Positions 51,881 to 61,300 of a DNA stretch of 64,000 bases are shown here, in pieces. Under the pieces are notes generated by a model. That model was not told the DNA's origin, made no database searches, and worked only from the letters and a program-made list of their open reading frames with translations. Position numbers and translations under genes: made by a program. Every line of letters begins with the position of its first letter. The stretch's first letter is position 1. Origin of the DNA: Monocercomonoides exilis (lineage: Eukaryota; Preaxostyla; Oxymonadida; Polymastigidae); the NCBI GenBank assembly GCA_001643675.2, contig LSRY02000021.1, forward strand, positions 558,001 to 622,000. Direction: 5' to 3'.

Positions 51881-53086
51881 AACAGATTTGTTCACACTCC
51901 AGCGAAAGAGCAGAACAGCATCAACAAAGCTATTTTCCTTTAGGTGTATCAACTACAACATGTGAATGAGCAGTTATTCAAAAAAATCGATGTTTCCAGA
52001 GAAATCAGCCATACTCTCTGAGGAGCATTTGTATGAACAAAAATGTTGGTGTTCAAAATTACTGACAGCTTCATCTCTCTTCTCATTTTATTGTCAGCTC
52101 TCATCCTTTTTCTCATCATATCTTCTCCGAAAAAAGTATTCAAAGTTCTGATCTCCAAAAACGGAACCTCATGAATCATACATCATTTTGAGGCCTGCGA
52201 GAAATTGAAGCATTTATTCAACAAGTTCACATGATTTGCATTGAACATTTTCGCCGATCCGAATTTATCGACTTTTTCCAATTATAAGTTGATTCTTGAA
52301 ATGGAATTTTGGAACTTTGTTATTACACCTTCTCCTTTGCAGCACATGAAGATGACAAGGAGCCTGTGAAAATAACCATTTTTAATGGAAAAAAAGGACA
52401 CATGGGGAAAAAGAATGTGAAAAAACAATATTATATCGAATAAGCTTCTGAAAGTTTAGAAACAATTGAATAGATTTTAACTCACAAGGAAAATTATCCA
52501 TGTTTTTCACATTTGAGTATTGCTTTATTCGTAAAACTGATACACGTTACGAATAATTAGAAAATTCGTTCAGCGTGTTTTTAACATTTTTGAACATTCG
52601 ATTTTCTGGATGCACCTCAATATTAATTTACTAATTTTTTTATTTTCAATTTGTTAGAAATGAATGAGTCTGGTGAGTTAAACTTAATCAACTTAACAAA
52701 AGCAGTATTTGTTTAACTTTTATTTGACTTTTTGTTCAACTGATCATCTTTTTTTGGAGAGTCTCTCAGTATGATATCTTTTCAAGAAGATTTGAACATA
52801 CACGGATGATGTACTTCGATTTAAATGTTCAGTGGGTAAGTTCGAATCATTGTTCAGAGTTGATGTTTCATTTTCCCCATAATTTTGTTAGAATTTTATC
52901 TTTTTCGAATAATGTCGTTATTATCTGGCACAAGCTTTATTGCTTTCTTTGGAATTCCTAGAGATGATGAAGATTCACACATTGGATGGTTTTCATTTTG
53001 TATTTTTTGAATTGTTGACATTTGAACAAAAAATATGCGGTGAAAAGAATGTAGAATGGCCATCGTTTGATCAAAACGATTTTGAA
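51881..53086. other. intergenic/decayed region, no supported gene
   Basis: AT-rich DNA between the decayed surface-protein gene and the transposase relic. A plus-strand frame at 52940-53185 (81 codons) lies just upstream of the transposase but in another frame and without recognisable motifs. Confidence 0.4.
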
Positions 53087-53232
53087 TTTAATGCGCACTT
53101 TATAAAAAATCCTGTGAAAGTCGTTCCCAAAATGAAGATAATTCATCTCATCAACAAACTGTTCCATCAACATCAAATGTTTTGAATGTTATTTATCAAA
53201 CAACACCATTTATTCACTACGAAACAAGATAA

Positions 53233-54888
53233 CATTTGAATTCAAAAATTCAAAAAACTGCAGATAGTCCCTCCATTAAAGAGTCACCTTCAAAATATAC
53301 TCTGAATTCAACGAAAATCAAAGAGAAAAGATTCAAAAAAATGAAGCAATCTGTTAATCTGCGGAATGAAAAACCGAAGCGGAAACAGCCGGATTTTGAA
53401 GAACTGCAGGATAGGAAAACAAAACAATTGGAAAAAATAGAAAAGATTGATATTAATCAAGATGAAGAGAAAAATGAAGAATCACTAGGATTTATCACCG
53501 ATCATTATCTTCGTTTCACAAATGATGAGCATTTACGTCTACCGAAAACAACAATTGTTGAACTTGGAAATTTGATGAAATCCATCGTGAACAGCGCACC
53601 GAAAAAAGGGCCTCCGTCAACACTTTCACCACACGATAAGCTTATAGTGTATCTTGAGTGGCTGTCCAGCAGGACAACCTTGGAGAGAATTTCCTCTTTA
53701 ATGGGTATATCTCAATCAATGGCAAGCAATTGTTTGACTGATGCACGTCCCGCATTGCTTTCTACGTTGAATGAAATTTTTTCCGCTCCACCTAAGCCTC
53801 CAACAATTCCCAACGAAGAATTTCCTAATGTTGCTTTGTTAGTCGATGCAACGACTATGAAAGTGCCGTTTCCAATTTCTACCACATTTACGGAAGGGAA
53901 AAAACTGTTTGATGCACATCATTCAATTTCCTGCATCAAAATCAAAGTGGCAGCTTCATCTTGGAAACCTCACAAAGCCTAATTCGTTTCTGGCGCGATT
54001 GAAGAAGGAAAACATGATGTTTTCCTGTTTCGAAAAGGAATGAAAAGATATGAGGAATATTTGAAAAAAACTGATCAGGAAAGAATATGGAATTATCATG
54101 ATTTTAGGAATGATAGCTTGGCGATTATGGGAGACAAAGGATATCAAGGACATTTCCCAAACATTCGATTGATCACTCCCATCAAAAAATGTTTTTTCCA
54201 AGAATTGACTTCCGTCAAATTTTCATCAGAAATGGACAAGCTTCCTTCTCCTCCTCGTTCTCCTTTTCCTCCTTCCTCTCCTTCTTTCGCTTCTCCACAA
54301 CAACTCCCTCCACTCCCTGCACTCCCTCCGCTTCCTCTTATTCCTCAAACAGAATCACATTCCACTTTTCCTGAATGCTCCCAAGCTTTAACCCAACTTC
54401 CTTCTGATTATTTTCCTGAAACAATGTAATTATCATCACAAGCCTTGTCACAACTTTCATTTTTTGATTCTTCTATTTCATCATTAACTAAAAGAACATC
54501 TTCATCATCGACTGAATCCACCAGCTCCATACTTGACCAACACACTGAACAAGAATTGGATTTTCTAAGTATTGAAGAATTCAACAAGAGCATTGCTAGA
54601 TGCCGTATTCCCGTTGAATGGTTTTTCGGCCGGATGAAAAAACTTTGGCTCAGACTTTCTGATACCTACTCAGGAGGCAGAGAAAACGTTGGAACAGATG
54701 CAAAAATAGCATCTTGGTTGACTAATTTAATTATTGACTATCACAGACTGGAAGATAATGATGGTATATTTTATAAGAAAACAGAAGTGTTTGAGTGTTA
54801 TAAAGAAAAAGAAAGAAAGAAAATAAGAGATATTAATACACGTGCAAACACCGAAAGAAAAGCAATTCGAAAAACTTCATTTATGTGA
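53233..54888 (+). pseudogene. PIF/Harbinger-like (DDE_Tnp_4) transposase with in-frame TAA codons
   Basis: One reading frame runs from 53233 to TGA at 54886-54888 but is cut by TAA at 53980-53982 and at 54427-54429. A further TAA at 53230-53232 precedes it, and an open Ser/Gln-rich stretch in the same frame extends upstream to about 53087. Motifs lie in order: helix-turn-helix TTLERISSLMGISQSMASNC, first Asp in LLVDATTMKVP, second Asp in IMGDKGYQGHF and the Glu in CRIPVEWFFGRMKKLWLRL. This is the layout of DDE_Tnp_4/Harbinger nucleases. No frameshift is needed over 1.65 kb, so inactivation is recent or mild. A Pro/Ser-rich spacer separates the second Asp and the Glu. The first in-frame ATG is at 53341. 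I could not find terminal repeats or a second (Myb-like) Harbinger gene. Confidence 0.75.
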
Positions 54889-56206
54889 CAATTTTTTATC
54901 ATTGACTTTCGAAATATTTCGAAAACAAACGAAAATGCAAGAGCACAATTTGAAACTCATTTTTATATGAACGACAATTGCATTTTTGCGTCAATATGAA
55001 CAAAGGAATGAATATTTCAATAATTTCTTGATGAGATTCATTTTTCTTTTGTACTATTTCGATTCCTCAAAAGATTAAGTTTAAAACATTCTTGTTTTCT
55101 TTGTATGTTTTATTTTGATTTCAAAGACACAAATGCTTAACAAAATTTATCGCATTGTACAAAAGAAAAAAAAAGTCACGAAAAAAAAAACGTTTTTTAA
55201 TAAGTTATTGAAGAAATGAACAAATGATTTTTTATAATTTGCAAGAAGTTATTTGGCAGAGAAAAATGAGATATTGATTTTTATTAATAAAAAAAAATTT
55301 GACTAAAATAACAAAAATCATTTCCAAAACAACATCGTTAATCTTCAAATAATATATGTATGTTTTTGCAATCAATTTTATAAACATAAAAAATATATGT
55401 TTTTGAAGATATGGCTAATTTTTTTTGAAAAGTTCCTTTTGTTAAATTTTCAAATAGAATAAAAATTTCATATTTCGATCAATTTTCTGTTCCCACTCAC
55501 CAAATTTCGATGTCATGAAAACAATATCTTGACAATGTTATTGTTTCCATTTTAGTGAAGTTTCGTCAGTGTGAACAGAAAATTGATCGAAATATGAAAT
55601 TTTTATTCTATTTGAAAATTTAACAAAAGGAACTTTTCAAAAAAAAATTAGCCATATTTTTCGTAACTCAAATGAACTCAGTTTATTAAAAATTCATCTA
55701 TTGATTTTTGTCAACTTTTTGTAAATTTTAAGTTTTTAAACTTTGTATTAAAAAAGGTGCAACAATTTTGACTGAAATCAATTCCATGCAAAAATAAAAA
55801 AATTCAAAAGTAATATCAAAATTTTTAGTATTTCCTTATTTCGAAGAAAAAAGATATCAAAAAAAATTATCTTGTTAAGTATTCGAAGTTTCATTTGGAC
55901 TTCAGAAAACAAAAATCAGAAATCACTATTTCAAAAATTCTTATCTGACAATATATTCTTATAAATTTTGTCTAATAAATAATTTTCTTGGTTTTCAAAA
56001 AAATGAAAATTATTTCATTTTAAAAAAAATATTTTCATTCAATAGTTATTATTTGTTAATAACATTAAATACAAAAAAAAAATCGAATGAAAAGAAAAAA
56101 TCCACTCAAAGAGAATCAAATATATAAAAATTGTTTTTTCAAATATTTAAAGGAATTTTGATTCATTTCAAAAATATGGGTTAAACTAACTTGTGTACTT
56201 TTTTAG
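54889..56206. other. intergenic region containing a 249-bp inverted repeat
   Basis: 1.3 kb of AT-rich DNA between the transposase relic and the next gene. The only structure I see is the inverted repeat at 55409-55657. No coding frame is supported. Confidence 0.5.
55409..55657. mobile_element. 249-bp foldback element with about 85-bp arms
   Basis: The left arm (55409-55492, starting ATATGGCTAATTTTT) and right arm (55573-55657, ending AAAATTAGCCATAT) are complementary over their whole length apart from one base in a homopolymer. They enclose an 80-bp unrelated centre. Arm identity is near perfect, so it is either young or under gene-conversion-like maintenance. Target duplications are not obvious. 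It does not share ends with the element at 5599. Confidence 0.75.
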
Positions 56207-57640
56207 ATGAAAAAACCACAAATAGAAAGAGAGCCCAGATTTGGAGACGCAACAGCACTTTTAGTTTTTGCGATATGTGCCTTGATAGCATTAATTTTTG
56301 GAGTCATTTTTTGCCATGGAGTCAGCCCGCTATTTTTTGCAGATACTGTTAATGGAATTGTTATGACATTTTGTATGCTGTTTATCTTTTCAAACACATG
56401 CAATATCAATATTTTTCTTTATAAAAATTGTGCAAACTATTTATGTACTGTTTTATTTACAAAATAAAGTTAGTTTTTCAGTCGGAATTGGGATAAATCT
56501 TCTGGGAAAGGTGAAAGAACCCACTTTATCCAGACTCTCTCTTGTAGTAGCTTCTTTTGGATGTACAGCGTTTTTTTATGGAGTTACTGAATGGCTATTC
56601 CATAGATTTATAGCAATTCCGCAAACTATTTTTTATCACCGTATTTTTGCATCTTTGCACATAATAATGTCTGCTATAGATTGTTTATTTAAAATTTCTT
56701 TGATTTTTTTTCTATAGTACTTGCTTTGATACATTTATTTTCGGAGGAAGATTTTTTTCTGGAATCAAAAATAAAGCGGCAGTATATGTGATACTTTTGA
56801 TAATCTGTATGAAAAGCTTTCAATCACAATTTATTTTTATTTCACCATTTTAATTTATTTTGTATCAATATTAATAAAGCTCTTGTTTTATCTATTGTCC
56901 TATACGGAGTTGCTGGGATGATTTTTTTCAATCCAAGAAACCCATCAATTATAGCTCTCGGAATTATAAGTGGTTATCTGCCTTGGGTAGCTGCATGGAT
57001 GTTTTTTATATGGAAGCCTTTGGCCGATGTGTTTGGAGAAGTTCGAGCTCTTATGAAGATGTCACTTATAACTCGTGGGATAGTGTACTTAGTTTTGTCT
57101 TTGCTTTTTGGAGCGTTGTGCTGCGGTATTGGAGTTGGCTTGACATTTGTTGAGAATGCAAAGATGGATATGAGCTCTGTGACAGCAATTCCCATTGGGT
57201 TGCGAGTGATGTTTGGAGGCATTACAGCATGGTATAGTTATACACCTGCACTTTTAATAGCTCATTACACGGACAATCTTCTGAAAGAACATCCTCTTGT
57301 TCCAGTTGATTTAAGTGAAAAGAGAAGCGGAAGAAAAGGAATGGTGAAGAACCAAAAGCAATCGCAGAAAGGGACGCGATGCTTGAAAAGAATGGGAATG
57401 ATTTTTTCGTTCATCATAGTTGGATACATCTGCTATCATGGTATCCTTGGTGGACTTAACATGAGCGGCTATGGAGTGCCATATTACTTTGCTGGCGACG
57501 AAGGCATGAGCTTGATGATCGCTGTTATCTTGTTCATTCACGCTCACATCACACAGTGCTATGGATTGTCTGTTGTAGTGGATCCAAATGCACAGCAAGG
57601 CAATGCACTTCAAAGAGTCGAAGAAGGAGCTGCTTCTTAA
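56207..57640 (+). CDS. multi-spanning membrane protein, unknown family, 400 aa
   Basis: Four exons, 56207-56372, 56482-56668, 56718-56806 and 56880-57640, sum to 1,203 nt. Donors are GTATGC, GTCTGC and GTATGA. After a short charged N-terminus (KKPQIEREPRFGD) there are about eight to nine hydrophobic helices. Examples are ALLVFAICALIALIFGVIF, YVILLIISLVLSIVLYGVA, GIVYLVLSLLFGALCCGIGV and the last, MIAVILFIHAHITQCYGLSV. A basic cytosolic loop (EKRSGRKGMVKNQKQSQKGT) lies before the final two helices. No signal peptide beyond the first helix, and no conserved transporter motif that I can name. It is probably an integral membrane protein of the secretory pathway or plasma membrane. Substrate and role are unknown. 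The ATG is immediately preceded by CTTTTTTAG, so an upstream exon cannot be fully excluded, though no fitting one was found. Confidence 0.65.
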
Positions 57641-58393
57641 ATAACCTCTGTTTCACCTTTTTATAACAAGACTACAACAACCCTTTCTATGGTAGTTCTA
57701 CTTAATTTAAATATTTATTTGTGTTTAATATCATTTTGTCATTTCCTGTTTATCTTTCCAAAGTCTCATTCTTGTTATTCATTTCATTTAACAATACTTT
57801 TTATTGAACTTCAGATTTCTTCTTGTGCATTTTGTAATTATTTTGAAATTTCATTACAGTTTTATATTAACGTTATAATTTTTCCCCCTTTGCATTGCAA
57901 TGTTTTTTGTAATTCTTGTGCTCCTAAGGGCGCATTTTTCTCTCTCGAAAATTATTAAAATTTTTTAGAAGCATTTAAAAAACTTAAAACGCTCCAAACA
58001 GATTACACTTTTCTTCGCTTATTTTGTTACCTGTATGAAACTCAAAAGAGAAATTAATGAATATGTCATGAAGAATTCGAAAATTCCAAAAATCTTTAAT
58101 TGAAAATATGGAAGTTGTTGATTATTGAATTAGTTTCTTCGATAAAAATAATTCAATAAATGTAATTCTCTGAATGGCATAAGAATTTGCATAATTAACT
58201 GTAATGAAAATTTGGTTATAATTCATGGAATGAACATTTAAAAAATGATTAAATAAGACCCACAATAAATAAATTTGCAATTAACAAGTTGTTTTTTTGT
58301 AAGTATTAAGAACAATTACAGATATATAAAAACTGTATCAACTAGACGTTATAATTACTGTAAATCTAGTAATTTAAAAAACGGAAATTTCTG
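57641..58393. other. intergenic spacer
   Basis: AT-rich region between the membrane-protein gene and the Fab1 gene, including the Fab1 promoter. No frame or repeat of note. Confidence 0.45.
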
Positions 58394-61300
58394 ATGGATC
58401 AGAATGATATTGAAACTGCAAGTAAACAAGCTTTCTGCCAACAATGTGGGCAAAAGTTTGGTGTTTTTAGATGGCAGTATCAATGTTCACAGTGCGGATT
58501 ATATTTTTGTTCAAAGTGTTCCAAAGAATCTATTATATTAAGAGGAACAACTACTCAAAAAGTTAGATTATGTCAAAACTGCACAAAATCATCAGAAATT
58601 TCTAAGAATCAACAAAATCTCCCTTTCATTGAGAAGAAAAACTATAGTGATTTGCCTGCATCACTTGTACCTTCGGAGAATGATTATTTAATTGATGCCA
58701 AACATCAATATTCAAAAATTTCAAGCAAATGCCAAAATAAAGAATCTACTGACCCTAATTTTGAAATCATTGGTAATCCACAAGAAAATGAATTTCTTTC
58801 CTTCTGTTGCACTTACAGACCATTTTCATTGTATGCATCAATAGCAAGCGAAGATATCAAAGATGAAACAAACAATGAACAAATAATCTCTTCTCATGCT
58901 TCCGCGGAAGAAAATAGTTGCTCTTCAAAATCCAACAAAACTCAGTTAGTTTCTGGACAAACTGAACTTCTCTTTGAAGAGATGAATGCGGATCCTTTGC
59001 AGCATCATCGAGATGATAAAAGTCATTCTTCAACTTTTTCACAAATGCCCCATTCTGATCGTGTGCCAAAGCACAAAGCATCAACTGAAACAAACACTTG
59101 TTTGCAGGCACAGTCTTTGCCATTGCCCAAACTTTTCTCATCAACCGTTGAATCAAGGAACGAGATATCTTTTGAAAATGACAATAAACTTTTATTTTCA
59201 TCGAGCACACGGCACGTCAAAACATCTCGGTCACATCATCACCTAAACTTTAGTGCGGATACAGAGCACGGCTTTCTACCATCTCTTCAACCTGAAAAGT
59301 TGAAAAGCACACTTAAAGCGTTGCATGCAGCTAAAATTTCCGAAGAAGTTGCAGCGAAAGAGGACGAGCTGGAAAGGAAGTTCGCTTTCTCCTTTCTTCT
59401 TCATTCAATAGATGCAGTATTCGGAAATTATGGTGGAGCCTGGTCAAACACCAACACAGAGGATAGTAGAACCGCAAATATCAAGGAAAAATCTGTTGAT
59501 TTGTTGAACAAAACAACAAATACCACATATTTCAATACTGAAATTGAAGAGAGAAATCAATCAAAATGTAACTTAAGCTCATCACGTTTTCAAACAGCTT
59601 CTCTTCCTTCATTAAACTCTCAAGAAGTTTTGCACAAAAATTCTTCAGTAGATTCATTTCGATACGCTCCATTTCTTCTGCAACGTGTTGTTTCACATGT
59701 GAATTCACAACAATCATCAATTGGCGCAATGAACAATCATATGTCCACATTTAAATCTTCACAGGCAGACAAATTTCTGGAAGAAGAAAAACTACGTTGC
59801 TTGTCATATGCTCTTCCGCGCTGGTGGGTCTCATTTCTTCATCGAGCTGCTGCTGTTGACTCGATCAATCCACATTTGTTCCGCAGACGGCTGTTTGAGA
59901 TGATAGCTGAGGACAACTTTGCGACATTGGCAAAGTCTGTGCTCCCTTTTGCTGGGCTCCCTTCTTTTTGGGCTCCTTTGATGGCTCAGGCACTCGGAGA
60001 AGCACTTTCTGCGGAAAAGGGACAACGAGGAGTCGAATTAATTGAAACAAAGAAAAATTCACATGAAAAATTGAGTGATGAGGTAAAGAGCTCAAATAAC
60101 ACTCAAAAGCAAGGAACAAGCAATTGCAAATCAATCACTTTTAAAGCACAAGAAAACCAGTCAACAGGACAAAATCAACAATCATCATCATCCAGTCACC
60201 TTTCTGCGCTTCCATTCTACGATTTGACGAATGCAACATCTGTTCCATACACTTCCCCTCTGTTCAGCCACCACGCATCTCAACACAAGCAGCAAAGGCG
60301 GCGGGTGCTTATCCGATCGTTGCCTGGCGGAGTTGTTCCGTTTAAGGACTCATTTTTGTTTGATGGCGTTCTGTTTCGAGGATCTGTGGCTCACGACGGA
60401 ATGAAACGAAATGGGGCAGATGCTCGAGTGCTGTTTATTTCGTTTCCACTAATTCCAGAGGAGGTTGAAACAAACTCTTCAAAAATGATTGGAAATGCAA
60501 ACGACGCTCAATTTCCATCTAGTCAAATTCCTTTGGCACATTCAACACCTACAATGAATTTGAAGCCTGGACAAGACATTCATCTGCCATCATCTTTACC
60601 TCATTCCTTATCATCAGCTGCGCCTTATCCTGCAAACAAAGCAAACCAACATACACTTTATGCCCCAGGAACTCAATCAACTCAATTGAACTCGTTTGTA
60701 GATTTAGAAAATTATATTAAACACGAATCATCATATAATGTGAGCCTCCTCACAAAGGTTATGAGACTGAATCCATCATTGATTTTATCCTCTTCTGTGA
60801 TCTCTCATTCACTCTTACGGGCTTTTGTTTCACGTGGCGTTGCGGCTGTGGTATCAGTTCCATCAAAGCGCCTCCAATTAGCAGCACATTCATTGCAAGC
60901 TTCAGTCGCTGGCTCTTTGAGAGAAATGAACGAACAGGCAATAGGCATATGTGACGAATGGGCTTGCATTTCAGTTGAGAAAGAGAAAGAAGAGGAGGCA
61001 GATATGAATAATGAACTGAAAAAGGCAGAAGATGAAGAAAAGGAACAATGGAGCGTTGGAAGCAAAGAATCAGAACAGAAACAAAACGAAAAAATTGGAA
61101 ACGAAGAAGAGGAGGAAAGTGACGAAGAGGATGGTGATGAATGCTTTACAACAGACGAGATGATAAAAGGGAGAAAAGGTCTTGATGAAAAGACAAAAAT
61201 AGGAAAGGAACGAGATAAAGAGAGAGATAAAGAAAAAGAACGAGAGAAAGAAAAAGAAAAAATGAGGAGCAAAGAGTTACACGACAAACAGGAAGGGAAC

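Noticed and set aside
53233-54888. TAA reassigned to a sense codon in the host
   Set aside because: RPS27e ends at residue 84 with TAA and RTCB ends after IKG with TAA, exactly where the families end. The host code is therefore standard and the TAA codons in the transposase are better read as lesions.
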